Part shown: positions 36,100 to 45,111 of the stretch, one piece after another
How positions within the stretch are numbered: position 1 is the stretch's first letter
Layout of the letters: every line of letters begins with the position of its first letter
Source of the DNA: Nonomuraea endophytica
Lineage (GTDB): Bacteria; Actinomycetota; Actinomycetes; Streptosporangiales; Streptosporangiaceae
DNA length: 64,000 nt
Assembly: GCF_014203235.1 (NCBI RefSeq)
Contig: NZ_JACHIN010000001.1
Span: 124,001 to 188,000, forward strand
Direction of reading: 5' to 3'
Position numbers and translations under genes: made by a program
The notes under the pieces: generated by a model
The model's input: only the letters and a program-made list of their open reading frames with translations
Told to the model about the DNA's origin: nothing
The model's database searches: none

Positions 36100-37583
36100 G
36101 GTTTTTCACCGTTCTTGAGGTAGCCGGAGTAGGCCAGCGTGAGGATGTGCTCGGCGTCGAAGTCGGCTCTGGCCACCTCTCCGGCGATCTTGCCGCGGGA
36201 GAAGACGAGGATGCGGTCGCAGATGCCCATCAGCTCGGGCAGGTCGGAGGAGACGACGAGCAGGGCTTTGCCCTCGGCGGCCAGGCCGAGCAGGAGCTCG
36301 TGGATCTCGTATTTGGCGCCTACGTCGATGCCTCGGGTGGGTTCGTCGACGATGAGCACGTCGGATCCGGCGTTGAGCCATTTGGCCAGGACGACCTTCT
36401 GCTGATTGCCGCCGGACAGCGTGCGCACGTGCTGGGAGACTCCGGCCGAGCGCAGGTGCAGGCGGCTGCCGTACTGCTGGGCGAGGGCGCGTTCCCGCTT
36501 GAAGGACAGCAGGGCGCCGCGCAGCTTGGCCAGGGTGACGTTGGCGCTGATGGGCAGGTCCAGGACGAGGCCCTGTGACTTGCGGTCCTCGGTGAGCAGG
36601 CTGATGCCGTGCCGCACGGCGTCCTTGGGGTGCCGGACTCGGACTTTACGCCCGTGAAGCTCGATGGTTCCGGCCAAGGCCGTGTCCGCGCCGAAGATCG
36701 CGCGCATCGCCTCGGTACGGCCCGCCCCCACCAGCCCGGCGAACCCCACCACCTCCCCTGCCCGCACCGAGAACGACAACGGCCCGTCGAAGCCGCTCAC
36801 CCGCAGCCCCGTGACCTTGAGCATCTCCTCGCCCGCCGCCCGCTCCGGCAGCGGCGGATATTCCTGGGCCAGATCCCGCCCCACCATCGCCCGCACCAGG
36901 TCGGGCGCGGTGACACCGGCCATGGGACGGCTGACGACGCTGCGGCCGTTCCGTAGCACGGTCACCCGATCGGCCAGCTCCAGCACCTCCTGCAGGTGGT
37001 GCGAGATGTAGACGATCGCGACGCCGCGCTCGCGCAGCCCGCGCAGGATGCCGAACAGCCGCCCGGACTCGCGCGAGGTGAGCGTCGCGGTCGGCTCGTC
37101 CATGATCAGGAGCCTGGCCTCGGTGGAGATCGCCTTGGCGATCTCCACGAGCTGCATCTGCGCGATGCCGAGCCGTTCGACGGGGGTGTCGGGCGCGACG
37201 TCCAGCCCGATCTCGGCCAGCAACGCCGCCGCGTCCGTGCGCAGCCGCCGCCGGTCGACCACTCCGGCCTTGCGCGGGAGCGCGCGCAGGAAGAGGTTCT
37301 CGGCCACGGTGAGGTACGGCAGCAGCGCCAGCTCCTGATGAACGACCGAGATGCCCGCCGCCAGCCCGTCGGCGGCGCTGCCCGGCTTGTACGGCCGGCC
37401 GTCCAGCGTCATCGAGCCGCCGTCCGGCGGGTGGATCCCGGCCAGCGCCTTGACCAGCGTGGACTTGCCGGCGCCGTTCTCGCCGACCAGGGCGTGGATC
37501 TCGCCGGCCCGGATGTCCAGGTCGACGCCGTCCAGCGCCACCACGCCGGGGAAGCGCTTGACGAGGCCGGTGACCCGCATCAT
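36096..37583 (-). CDS. rbsA: sugar ABC transporter ATPase (two ABC domains)
   Basis: 495 residues with duplicated ATPase cassettes. The first has GENGAGKSTLVKALAG and LLIMDEPTATLTSRESG; the second has VGFAGLVGAGRTEAMRAIFG and LSGGNQQKVVLAKWL. The degenerate second Walker A is normal for RbsA-type proteins. It powers uptake of ribose or a related pentose. 4-bp overlaps on both sides show a tight operon. Confidence 0.95.
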   Translation of the reverse strand: MMRVTGLVKRFPGVVALDGVDLDIRAGEIHALVGENGAGKSTLVKALAGIHPPDGGSMTLDGRPYKPGSAADGLAAGISVVHQELALLPYLTVAENLFLRALPRKAGVVDRRRLRTDAAALLAEIGLDVAPDTPVERLGIAQMQLVEIAKAISTEARLLIMDEPTATLTSRESGRLFGILRGLRERGVAIVYISHHLQEVLELADRVTVLRNGRSVVSRPMAGVTAPDLVRAMVGRDLAQEYPPLPERAAGEEMLKVTGLRVSGFDGPLSFSVRAGEVVGFAGLVGAGRTEAMRAIFGADTALAGTIELHGRKVRVRHPKDAVRHGISLLTEDRKSQGLVLDLPISANVTLAKLRGALLSFKRERALAQQYGSRLHLRSAGVSQHVRTLSGGNQQKVVLAKWLNAGSDVLIVDEPTRGIDVGAKYEIHELLLGLAAEGKALLVVSSDLPELMGICDRILVFSRGKIAGEVARADFDAEHILTLAYSGYLKNGEKP

Positions 37584-38554
37584 CCGACGTTGTCCTTGGT
37601 GATGAGCTTGATCTCGGTCTTCTGCCAGCCGCTGATGTTCTCGCCCGCGATCATCTTCATCGCGTAGTCGATGCCGTTGGCGGCCTGCTGCGCGCCGTAC
37701 TGGTCGAGGGTCGAGACGACCGCGCCGCTCCTGACGTAGGAGGCGATGGCCGGGATGTTGTCGAACGCGGCGACCTTGATCTGCTCCTTCTTGCCCTGCT
37801 CCTCGATGGCCTTGAGCGCGCCGAGCGCCATGTTGTCGTTGGCGGCCAGCACACCCTTGATGTTCGGGTGGGCGGTGAGCATGTTGCCGAAGACGGTGTG
37901 GGCCTCGTTCGTCTCCCAGTGGGCGGTCTTGGAGTCGACCAGTTTGAGGCCGCCCTCCTTGATCGCGTCCTCGAACCCGGCCTTGCGCTGGGTGGCGTTG
38001 GCCGCGCCCGGGTTGCCCTCCAGGATGACCACCTCGGCGTCCTTGCCGACGGCCTTGACCAGCTCCAGGCCGGACTGCTTGGCGCCTTCGCGGTTGTCAG
38101 GGCCGACGAACGGCACCTTGTCCGCGATCCCGGCCGACTTCATCGCGCCTTCCTCAAGCTGGACGTCGATGTTGACGACCTTCACGCCGGAGTCGACGGC
38201 GCGCTTGAGCGGGGCGACCAGCGCGCGCGAGTCGGCCGGGGCGATGACGATCGCCTTGGCCTGCTGTGTCACGCACTTCTCGATCGCGGCGACCTGGTTG
38301 TCGATGTCGGTCTCGTTCTGGATGCCGACGACGCTCAGCGTGAGGTCGCCGCGCTTGGCCGCATGCTCTTCCGCGCCCTTCTGCATCTGCTGGAAGAACT
38401 CGTTGGCCAGCGACTTCATCACCAAGCACACGCCCGGCTTCTCACCGGGCTTGGGCGCGGCGGCGCTCTCTCCACCGGTCGTGCCGCCGCCCTCCTTGCC
38501 GCACGCGGCGAGCGCGAGGGCCAGACCGGCCACAACGACGATCTTCTTGTTCAT
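37580..38554 (-). CDS. rbsB: sugar-binding lipoprotein
   Basis: 324 residues. The lipobox is LALAACGKE (Cys at about residue 18). The type I periplasmic-binding fold follows: GVCLVMKSLANEFFQQMQKG and VAAIEKCVTQQAKAIVIAPA, then VLAANDNMALGALKAIEEQG near residue 235. It catches the sugar at the cell surface for RbsAC. Specificity within the pentose/hexose cluster cannot be told from sequence. Confidence 0.93.
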   Translation of the reverse strand: MNKKIVVVAGLALALAACGKEGGGTTGGESAAAPKPGEKPGVCLVMKSLANEFFQQMQKGAEEHAAKRGDLTLSVVGIQNETDIDNQVAAIEKCVTQQAKAIVIAPADSRALVAPLKRAVDSGVKVVNIDVQLEEGAMKSAGIADKVPFVGPDNREGAKQSGLELVKAVGKDAEVVILEGNPGAANATQRKAGFEDAIKEGGLKLVDSKTAHWETNEAHTVFGNMLTAHPNIKGVLAANDNMALGALKAIEEQGKKEQIKVAAFDNIPAIASYVRSGAVVSTLDQYGAQQAANGIDYAMKMIAGENISGWQKTEIKLITKDNVG

Positions 38555-38566
38555 CTGGTGTCTCCT

Positions 38567-38938
38567 TCAGAAGGGAACGCCCGCTTGGAGCACGACGTTG
38601 CTGTACGGCGTGGCCTCGCCGGTCCTGACGACCGCGCGGGCCTGGGCGGCAAGCCCTTTGAGCTGGGTGTGCGGGATACGTTCTGGCCGGGTCAGGACGC
38701 CGTCGAGGAAGCCGTCGGGCGACTCCTCGGCGATGTAGGCGGTCTCGACGACGAGTTCGGCGAGCACCTCGCGCAGGACGGGGAGGAAGGCCGGCTCGCC
38801 CCTGCGCCAGACGAGGTCCACCGTCTCGACGCCGGGCGGCACGGGCAGGCCGGGATCGGCCACCACGATCAGGTCGGTGTGCCCGGCCGCCGAAAGGATC
38901 TGCAGCAGGCGCGGGTGCCAGAGTCCGTCAGGGCGCAT
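38567..38938 (-). CDS. rbsD: RbsD/FucU family sugar mutarotase
   Basis: 123 residues. The family core HPRLLQILSAAGHTDLIVVA, then DPGLPVPPGVETVDL includes the catalytic His of GHTD. It converts pyranose to furanose forms or vice versa, feeding the kinase step. The ATG at 38938 gives the normal length; the frame extending to 39205 is antisense noise. It lies 12 bp before rbsB. No ribokinase is in the cluster. Confidence 0.88.
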   Translation of the reverse strand: MRPDGLWHPRLLQILSAAGHTDLIVVADPGLPVPPGVETVDLVWRRGEPAFLPVLREVLAELVVETAYIAEESPDGFLDGVLTRPERIPHTQLKGLAAQARAVVRTGEATPYSNVVLQAGVPF

Positions 38939-38985
38939 GTGGCGCCCTCCCGGCCGGCTCGCCGTACCGGATGCTCTCCAGGGGC

Positions 38986-40014
38986 TCAGCCATCGTCCAC
39001 TCCGCCCACCGGGTCGGGACAGCCGCAGGACCCGCGCCGGATCAGCGTCGCCTCCAGCACCACCCGCTCCCCCGGCGTGACCTCGCCGCCGATCTTGGCG
39101 GCGAGCAGCTCGACGGCGCGCCGGCCGAGCTCCTCGATCGGCTGCCGCATGGTCGTCAGGGCGGGCACGGTGTACGACGAGGCGGCGATCCCGTCGAAGG
39201 AGCACAGGGCGACGTCACCCGGGACGGTCAGCCCCAGCTCGGCCGCCGCGCGCATCACGCCGATGGCCTGCTCGTCGCTGGTCACGAACAGCGCCGTGGG
39301 CCGGTCCTCCTGGGACAGCAGCTCGCGCCCGCTCAGGTAGCCCTGCCGCCGTCCGAACGGCCCGTGCGCGAGCGGCATTCGCGACGGATCGAGCCCCGCC
39401 TCGGTGAGCGCCCGCGCCCACCCGGCGACGCGGTCGACGGTGGGGTGGATGTCCTTGGGACCGGCCACGCAGCCGATGCGCCGCTGGCCGTGGCCGAGCA
39501 GGTGGCTGGTGGCCTCGTGGGCGCCGCCCTCGTTGTCGAGCAGCAGGTGGCTGGCGGGAGTGTCGTCGAGCTCGCGGTCCAGCACGATGCAGGGCACCCG
39601 GGAGGCGGCCAGCAGGGACCGCCAGGCGCGCGGGCCGTGGGCGGGGATGAGGATCAGGCCGTCGACCTGCCGGTCGATCAGGGTCCGCACGTACGCGGCC
39701 TCGCGCTCGTCGTCGTCCATGGCGTTGCCGAGCAGCAGCGTCAGGCCGTGCTCGAACGCGACGTCCTCGATCTCGCGGGCCAGCTCGGCGAAGAACGGGT
39801 TGGCGTTGTCGGGGACGACGAGCCCGATCGTGTGGGTACGGCTGGTGCGCAGCGACCTGGCCACGACGTTCGGCCGGTAGCCGAGCTCGTCGATCGCGCG
39901 CAGGATCCGTTCGCGGGTATGGGGGGCGACGTTGCGCGGCCCGTTGTTGAGCACGTAGCTGACGACGGCCTCTGAGGTGCCGGCCAGTCGTGCCACATCA
40001 CGGCGTGTGACCAC
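38986..40014 (-). CDS. LacI family repressor of the ribose-type operon
   Basis: 342 residues from GTG 40014 (VVTRRDVARLAGTSEAVVSY, then VLNNGPRNVAPHTRERI), the LacI helix-turn-helix and hinge. The C-terminal sugar-binding domain ends with GSCGC and a short tail. TTG at 40041 would add nine residues that cover the operator; GAAGGG precedes the GTG. It is the first gene of the operon, so it probably represses itself and the transporter until the sugar binds. Confidence 0.92.
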   Translation of the reverse strand: MVTRRDVARLAGTSEAVVSYVLNNGPRNVAPHTRERILRAIDELGYRPNVVARSLRTSRTHTIGLVVPDNANPFFAELAREIEDVAFEHGLTLLLGNAMDDDEREAAYVRTLIDRQVDGLILIPAHGPRAWRSLLAASRVPCIVLDRELDDTPASHLLLDNEGGAHEATSHLLGHGQRRIGCVAGPKDIHPTVDRVAGWARALTEAGLDPSRMPLAHGPFGRRQGYLSGRELLSQEDRPTALFVTSDEQAIGVMRAAAELGLTVPGDVALCSFDGIAASSYTVPALTTMRQPIEELGRRAVELLAAKIGGEVTPGERVVLEATLIRRGSCGCPDPVGGVDDG

Positions 40015-40035
40015 TGCGGGTTCGCCCTTCGGTTG

Positions 40036-40053
40036 AATCAACTCGTGTTGATT
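40036..40053. promoter_or_regulatory. LacI-type operator
   Basis: AATCAAC (40036-40042), four bases, then GTTGATT (40047-40053) form a perfect palindrome 22 bp upstream of the lacI GTG. Placement suggests autoregulation. Confidence 0.65.
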
Positions 40054-40141
40054 TCGCAGTATTCGTCCGCCTTTCCGGGATTGGCAACACGTGTAGATGG
40101 GACGTTATCCAGGTGTTACCCCAGATCGGGGCGGCAAAAAT

Positions 40142-40172
40142 GCGCGACGGCCGGGATGACCGGCCGCCGCGC
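40142..40172. terminator. terminator hairpin after the P450 gene
   Basis: GCGCGACGGCCGG (40142-40154) pairs with CCGGCCGCCGCGC (40160-40172) with a 2x2 internal mismatch and a 5-nt loop, 24 bp past the P450 stop. Confidence 0.65.
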
Positions 40173-40195
40173 ACGTCGCTACCAGGACCTGCGGG

Positions 40196-41404
40196 TCACA
40201 CGTCCCAGGTGACCGGAAGGCTGTTGACCCCGAAGATGTCGGCCGTCTCCGGCCGCAGATCAACTTCTTCAGCCGGTACGGCCAGCCGCAGCGTCGGGAA
40301 GCGCTGGATCAGCGCGGCGAAGGCGACCTGCATCTCGATCCTGGCCAGCTGCTGCCCCAGGCACTGGTGAATACCGTGCCCGAAGGCCAGATGCCCGCCG
40401 TCCTGCCTGCGCAGGTCAAGCAGGTGCGGGTCGGAGAACCGCTCCGGGTCGCGATTGGCCGTGTGGTACGACAGGATCATCGCCGAACCCGCCGGGATGG
40501 TGTGCCCGCCCAGCTCGACGTCCTCCAGCGCCGTCCGCATGGACGACTTGGCCACGGTCAGATACCGCAGCAGCTCCTCCACGGCCCGCTCGGTGAGCGA
40601 AGGGTCGGCGCGCAGAGCGGCCAGCTGCGCAGGATTCCGCAGCAGCGCGAACGTGCCCAGCGCGAGCATGTTCGCGGTCGTGTCCAGCCCCGCCGCCAGC
40701 AGGATCAGGCTGACCCCCCGCAGCTCCTCGTCGGTCAGATCACCGTCGAGAAGATCGCTGAGCACGTCGTCGGTCGGGTTGGCCCGCTTGGCCGCCACCA
40801 GCTCGGCGAGATACGTCTGCACCGCCGTGTAGGCCGCGATCAGCTCGTCATCGGGGGTCTGACCGTCCATGAACTTCTCGACGTTCCCCTGGAAAGAACC
40901 CCGGTCCGCATAGGGCACGCCGAGGAGCTCACAGATCATGACAGCGGGGATGGGCTTGGCGAACGCGGTCACCAGGTCCGTGGACGGCCCGGCCTTCTCC
41001 ATGGCGTCCAGGTGCTCGGCGGTGACCTGCTCGATCCGCTCGGTCAGCAGGCGCATGCGCCGTACCGTGAACTTGCCCGCCAGTGGCTTGCGGTAGCGGC
41101 TGTGCTGCGGGTCGTCCATCAGCAGGAACTCACCCGGCGGCGCGGGCGGCACCTCGACGTCGCCGAAGTCGATCAGCGGATGGTGGCGCATGAGCTCCTT
41201 GCGCGAGCTGAACCGCGAGTCCGCCAGGACGGATCGGACCAGGTCGTAGCCGGTGACCAGCCAGCCCTCGTGCCCGTCGGGGAAGGTGAAGCGGCTGATC
41301 GGGCCGTGGTCGCGGGCCTCGACCAGCTCCTTGGGCGGGTCGAAGGGACAGCCGGGCTGACGCGCCGCCGGCATCGCCGGGAGGGTGTGGAGAGATTCGC
41401 TCAT
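40196..41404 (-). CDS. cytochrome P450
   Basis: 402 residues, soluble bacterial P450. The I-helix is LILLAAGLDTTANMLALGTF, the ExxR is in VEELLRYL, and the haem motif is LAFGHGIHQCLGQQLAR with the axial Cys. The layout is CYP105-like. ATG 41404 (MSESLHTLPAMPAARQPGCP) gives the family length; the frame to 41767 is antisense to the neighbour. It is divergent from a bicovalent flavoprotein gene, 106 bp away. A dedicated ferredoxin is not adjacent. Confidence 0.94.
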   Translation of the reverse strand: MSESLHTLPAMPAARQPGCPFDPPKELVEARDHGPISRFTFPDGHEGWLVTGYDLVRSVLADSRFSSRKELMRHHPLIDFGDVEVPPAPPGEFLLMDDPQHSRYRKPLAGKFTVRRMRLLTERIEQVTAEHLDAMEKAGPSTDLVTAFAKPIPAVMICELLGVPYADRGSFQGNVEKFMDGQTPDDELIAAYTAVQTYLAELVAAKRANPTDDVLSDLLDGDLTDEELRGVSLILLAAGLDTTANMLALGTFALLRNPAQLAALRADPSLTERAVEELLRYLTVAKSSMRTALEDVELGGHTIPAGSAMILSYHTANRDPERFSDPHLLDLRRQDGGHLAFGHGIHQCLGQQLARIEMQVAFAALIQRFPTLRLAVPAEEVDLRPETADIFGVNSLPVTWDV

Positions 41405-41510
41405 GGCGTCCACCCTCGCCGACCGTCCTGACACGGGGCCGTCACCGCGCTGACACGAAGGTGATGCAGTCGTAACCAACCCGTCGGGCCCGTGCCTCGT
41501 CACATGAGCT

Positions 41511-42875
41511 GTGAACCGCCGTGACTTTCTGGGCGCCGCCGCGCTGGTCCCCCTGTCCCTCTCCACCGCGCCTCCCGACTGGGCGGGCCTGCGCCGCGGG
41601 CTCAAGGGCACCCTGGTTCGCCCCGGCGACGCCGCGTACGACCGGTCGAAGCGGCTGTTCAACCCGGCCTTCGACGGCATCCGCCCAGGCGGCATCGCGT
41701 ACTGCGAAACATCGGAAGATGTTGCGAAATGTCTGGCGTTCGCCCGGCGCACCGGCGTCGCGGTCACCGCACGTTCGGGCGGGCACTCCTACGCGGGCTG
41801 GTCCACCGGCTCCGGCCTCGTCGTCGACCTGTCGCGGATGGACGGCGTCGCGCACCGCGCGGGCCTGGCCACGATCGGGCCCGGCGCCCGGCTCATGGAC
41901 GTCTACACCAAGCTGGCCAGGCACGGCGTGAGCATCCCGGCCGGCTCCTGTCCCACGGTCGGCGTGGGCGGGCTGGCGCTGGGCGGCGGGATCGGGGCGG
42001 TGTCCAGGAAGTACGGGCTGACCTGCGACCGGCTGGTGTCCGCGCGGGTGGTCACCGCCGACGGGCGGATTCTGGACTGCGACGCGAACCGGCATCCCGC
42101 GCTGTTCTGGGCCTGCCGCGGCGGTGGCGGCGGCAACTTCGGCGTCGTCACCTCGTTCACGTTCCGCACCCACACCGCGCGCGAGATCGGCCACTTCTAC
42201 CTGCGCTGGCCCTGGCCGAAGGCGGCCGCAGCGGTCGCCGCCTGGCAGGACTGGGCGCCGGGCGCGCCCGACGAGCTGTGGTCGTCCCTGCACCTGGTAC
42301 GCGACCGTAGCGGCCTCCACGTCCAGCTGGCCGGGACCTTCCTGGGCGGCCTGACCGGGCTCAACCGGCACCTCGCCGCACTGGTGGCCAAGGTCGGGCA
42401 GCCGCAGGCCCGCACGGCACGGGTGGTCCCGTACCTGACGGCGATGCGGATCATGGCCGGCGGGCCGGGGCTGCGCACGACGTTCTCCGCCAAGTCGCAC
42501 CTCGCCTACGGCAAGCTCCCCACCGCGGGCATCGCCAAGCTGGTCGCCTGGGTGGCCGGGCCGGGGCAGCACGCGGTCCTGCTGGACGCGTTCGGCGGCG
42601 CCATCGGCCGGGTGGGCGTGCGCGACACCGCCTTCCCGCACCGGGCCGCTCTCTACAGCGTGCAGTACTACGCCGACGGCACCTCCCGCACCTGGCTGCG
42701 CGGCGTCCACGGCGAGATGCGCGCGTTCCTGGGCGACCACGCCTACGTGAACTACGTCGACCCCGACCTGCGCGCGTGGCGCTCGGCCTACTACGGCCCG
42801 AACGCCGCCCGGCTGGCCGAGGTCAAGGCCACCTACGACCCGGGCCGCGTATTTCGGTTGCCTCAAGGCGTCTAG
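41511..42875 (+). CDS. Tat-exported BBE-like FAD oxidase (bicovalent)
   Basis: 454 residues. A Tat motif (NRRDFLGAAALVPLSLSTAP) is followed by the VAO/PCMH FAD domain. RSGGHSYAGWSTGSGLVVDL supplies the 8-alpha-histidyl link and the SCPTVGVGGLALGGGIG segment supplies the 6-S-cysteinyl Cys, so FAD is probably attached twice. The BBE C-terminal segment is YYGPNAARLAEVKATYDPGR. It oxidises a sugar or secondary metabolite with O2. The start is GTG. Confidence 0.88.
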   Translation: MNRRDFLGAAALVPLSLSTAPPDWAGLRRGLKGTLVRPGDAAYDRSKRLFNPAFDGIRPGGIAYCETSEDVAKCLAFARRTGVAVTARSGGHSYAGWSTGSGLVVDLSRMDGVAHRAGLATIGPGARLMDVYTKLARHGVSIPAGSCPTVGVGGLALGGGIGAVSRKYGLTCDRLVSARVVTADGRILDCDANRHPALFWACRGGGGGNFGVVTSFTFRTHTAREIGHFYLRWPWPKAAAAVAAWQDWAPGAPDELWSSLHLVRDRSGLHVQLAGTFLGGLTGLNRHLAALVAKVGQPQARTARVVPYLTAMRIMAGGPGLRTTFSAKSHLAYGKLPTAGIAKLVAWVAGPGQHAVLLDAFGGAIGRVGVRDTAFPHRAALYSVQYYADGTSRTWLRGVHGEMRAFLGDHAYVNYVDPDLRAWRSAYYGPNAARLAEVKATYDPGRVFRLPQGV

Positions 42876-42894
42876 CTGGCATAAACCTGCATGC

Positions 42895-43527
42895 ATGCGT
42901 CACTGGCCCCTGTTCGATCTCCGGATCACCACCCCGAACCTCCAGCTCCACATGCCGTCGTTCAAAGAGCTCGACGAGCTGGCCGAACGGGCCGCCGAAG
43001 GCGTGCACGCGGAGGGATTCATGCCCTTCGTCATCCCGTGGACCGAGGCCGAGCCCGAGGAGCGGGCCAAGGCGACGGTGCTCTACCACTTCAAGTCCTG
43101 GGGCACCTGGAAGCCGGAGGACTGGACGGCCAACTTCGTGGTGGTACGCGACGGCCAGGTGGTCGGCACACAGGAAGTGGCGGCGGTCGACTTCGCGGTC
43201 ACCCGCGAGGTGGTCACCGGATCCTGGCTGGGCCATCGCTTCCAGGGCCAGGGCATCGGCACCGAGATGCGCAAGGCCGCGCTGCACCTGGCCTTCGAGG
43301 GGCTGGGCGCGCGCTGGGCCAGGACGGTGGCGTTCGAGGACAATCTGCCCTCGCTCGGCGTGACCAGGAAGCTCGGCTACCGGGAGGACGGCGTCCAGGT
43401 CGACAACCGCAAGGGCGAGGCGGTGCCGAGCAGGCGTTTCCGCATGGCCCGCGAGGACTGGAAGCCGGAGGAGGGCTACACGATCACCGGGCTGGAGCCG
43501 TGCCTGCCGCATCTGGGAGCGCGCTGA
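42895..43527 (+). CDS. GNAT family N-acetyltransferase
   Basis: 210 residues. Motif A for acetyl-CoA is in GSWLGHRFQGQGIGTEMRKA (the RFQGQGIGT loop), and the C-terminal part has FEDNLPSLGVTRKLGYREDG. RimJ/RimL-like N-terminal or small-molecule acetylation is likely. It begins 19 bp after the flavoprotein gene, so it may share its mRNA. Its 3' end overlaps the convergent AraC gene by 44 bp. Confidence 0.88.
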   Translation: MRHWPLFDLRITTPNLQLHMPSFKELDELAERAAEGVHAEGFMPFVIPWTEAEPEERAKATVLYHFKSWGTWKPEDWTANFVVVRDGQVVGTQEVAAVDFAVTREVVTGSWLGHRFQGQGIGTEMRKAALHLAFEGLGARWARTVAFEDNLPSLGVTRKLGYREDGVQVDNRKGEAVPSRRFRMAREDWKPEEGYTITGLEPCLPHLGAR

Positions 43528-44458
43528 TCGTCGGCAGCCGGCACGACTCGCGGCGGAACCTGCCGGGGGCCAGGCCGTACTCGCGCTTGAAGGCGTTGGC
43601 GAAGGCGAACTCCGAGCCGTAGCCGACCCGCGCGGAGATCTCCCCGAGCGGCGCGTCGCTCTCGCGCAGCAGGTGGGCGGCGGTGCCCAGCCGCCACCAC
43701 GTCAGATAGCCGAGCGGCGGCTGACCGACGAGCTGCGTGAAGCGGCGGGAGAAGGCGGCCCGCGACAGTCCCGCCTCGCGGCCGAGCGACTCGACCGTCC
43801 ACGGCGCGGCGGGGTCGCGGTGGATGGCGTCGAGGGCGGACCTGATCGACGGGTCGGCCAGCGCCCGCGCCCAGTTGTCGACCTTGCAGTGCTCGTGCGA
43901 GCCGTCGAACCAGGTGCGCAGGATCAGCAGCAGGAGCATGTCGAGCAGCGAGGAGACGAGCAGGTCGGCCCCGGCGCGCGGCCGGTCGATCTCGGCGCCG
44001 AGCAGGTCGACGGCGGCGCGCAGCTCGGGGTGGTGGCCGAGGCGGGCCGGCAGGTGGACGACCTCGGGCAGTGAGCGCAGGACCGGGTGGAGCCTGGAGG
44101 GGTCGAGACGATAACCGCCGCCCAGCAGCACCGTGCTGGAGCCGTCGCCGCCCATGACGGCGGAGGCGAACAGCTCGGGCCCCGCCTCGCCGCAGTCGGC
44201 CGTGGCGACCGCGCTGTCGGGCGAGTCGGCCAGCACGTAAGGGTGGCCTTGTGGGAGGAAGACGACGTCGCCGACACTGAGCGCGATGGGCTCGCCCTCG
44301 GGCGGAAGCAGCCAGCACGAACCTTGCAGAACCACCTGGAAACCGGCCGAACCCGCCGCGGCGGGGAAGGCGTGGCCCCAGGGGGCGCGCCACTCGACCC
44401 GGACCGAGTTTGCCCGCCCGACGCGCATGGAAGCGATCACGTCACTCAGCAGATCCAC
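43484..44458 (-). CDS. AraC family regulator with cupin sensor
   Basis: 324 residues. The N-terminal cupin (WRAPWGHAFPAAAGSAGFQV to FLPQGHPYVLAD) is the AraC_binding_2 type. The C-terminal AraC DNA-binding pair begins WTVESLGREAGLSRAAFSRR and ends LGEISARVGYGSEFAFANAF. GTG at 44458 sits 7 bp after TATACT (-10), so the mRNA is probably leaderless; a frame extends to 44512. It is divergent from an FMN reductase gene. Confidence 0.9.
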   Translation of the reverse strand: MDLLSDVIASMRVGRANSVRVEWRAPWGHAFPAAAGSAGFQVVLQGSCWLLPPEGEPIALSVGDVVFLPQGHPYVLADSPDSAVATADCGEAGPELFASAVMGGDGSSTVLLGGGYRLDPSRLHPVLRSLPEVVHLPARLGHHPELRAAVDLLGAEIDRPRAGADLLVSSLLDMLLLLILRTWFDGSHEHCKVDNWARALADPSIRSALDAIHRDPAAPWTVESLGREAGLSRAAFSRRFTQLVGQPPLGYLTWWRLGTAAHLLRESDAPLGEISARVGYGSEFAFANAFKREYGLAPGRFRRESCRLPTISALPDAAGTAPAR

Positions 44459-44464
44459 ACCGGA

Positions 44465-44470
44465 AGTATA
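44465..44470 (-). promoter_or_regulatory. -10 box of leaderless AraC promoter
   Basis: TATACT on the minus strand ends 7 bp before the GTG start, the spacing of leaderless actinobacterial mRNAs. TATAAAAT on the plus strand at 44489-44496 could serve the divergent reductase gene. Confidence 0.4.
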
Positions 44471-44547
44471 GCTCGCGAGACGCTCACGTATAAAATGCAG
44501 ACGGCAGCGCATTGGATGTCTTCATCCGTTTTCCTACTCTGGAACGC

Positions 44548-45111
44548 ATGACGAAGATCGGCATCATCATCGGCAGCACCCGTCCCGGCCGCAACGGCGA
44601 GGCCGTCGCCCGCTGGGTGCACGAACTGGCGACCAAGCGCGACGACGCCGCGTACGAACTGGTCGACCTCAAGGACCATCAGCTGCCCCACCTCGACGAG
44701 ACGCTGGCCGCGGCGGCGGCTTCCGGCGTTTACGACCACCCGCACACCAAGGTCTGGTCGGAGACGATCGCCGGATACGACGGCTTCGTCTTCGTGACCC
44801 CGGAGTACAACCGGGGCACCCCGGGCGTGCTGAAGACCGCCATCGACTTCCTGTACTCCGAATGGCATGACAAGTCCGCCGGAGTGGTCGGCTACGGCGT
44901 GAGCGGCGGCGTACGCGCGGCCGAGCACCTGCGGCAGGTGCTCGGCCAGGTCAAGGTGGCCAACGTGCAGGCCGGCGTGGAGCTGCTGCTGCACGCCGAC
45001 TTCGAGAACTTCAGCGTCTTCAGGCCGCGCCCGCATCAGGAGGACCAGGTCACCGCGATGCTCGACCAGGTCGTCGCCTGGAGCCGGGCGCTGGCGACGG
45101 TCAGAGTCTGA
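44548..45111 (+). CDS. NADPH-dependent FMN reductase
   Basis: 187 residues of flavodoxin-like fold. GSTRPGRNGEAVARWV near residue 9 binds FMN phosphate, and FVTPEYNRGTPGVLKTAIDF is the family signature (PEYN). It reduces FMN, quinones or azo compounds. The start is ATG 44548; the longer frame to 44512 lies in the promoter. Divergent AraC regulation is likely. It overlaps the acetoacetyl-CoA synthetase end by 11 bp. Confidence 0.92.
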   Translation: MTKIGIIIGSTRPGRNGEAVARWVHELATKRDDAAYELVDLKDHQLPHLDETLAAAAASGVYDHPHTKVWSETIAGYDGFVFVTPEYNRGTPGVLKTAIDFLYSEWHDKSAGVVGYGVSGGVRAAEHLRQVLGQVKVANVQAGVELLLHADFENFSVFRPRPHQEDQVTAMLDQVVAWSRALATVRV

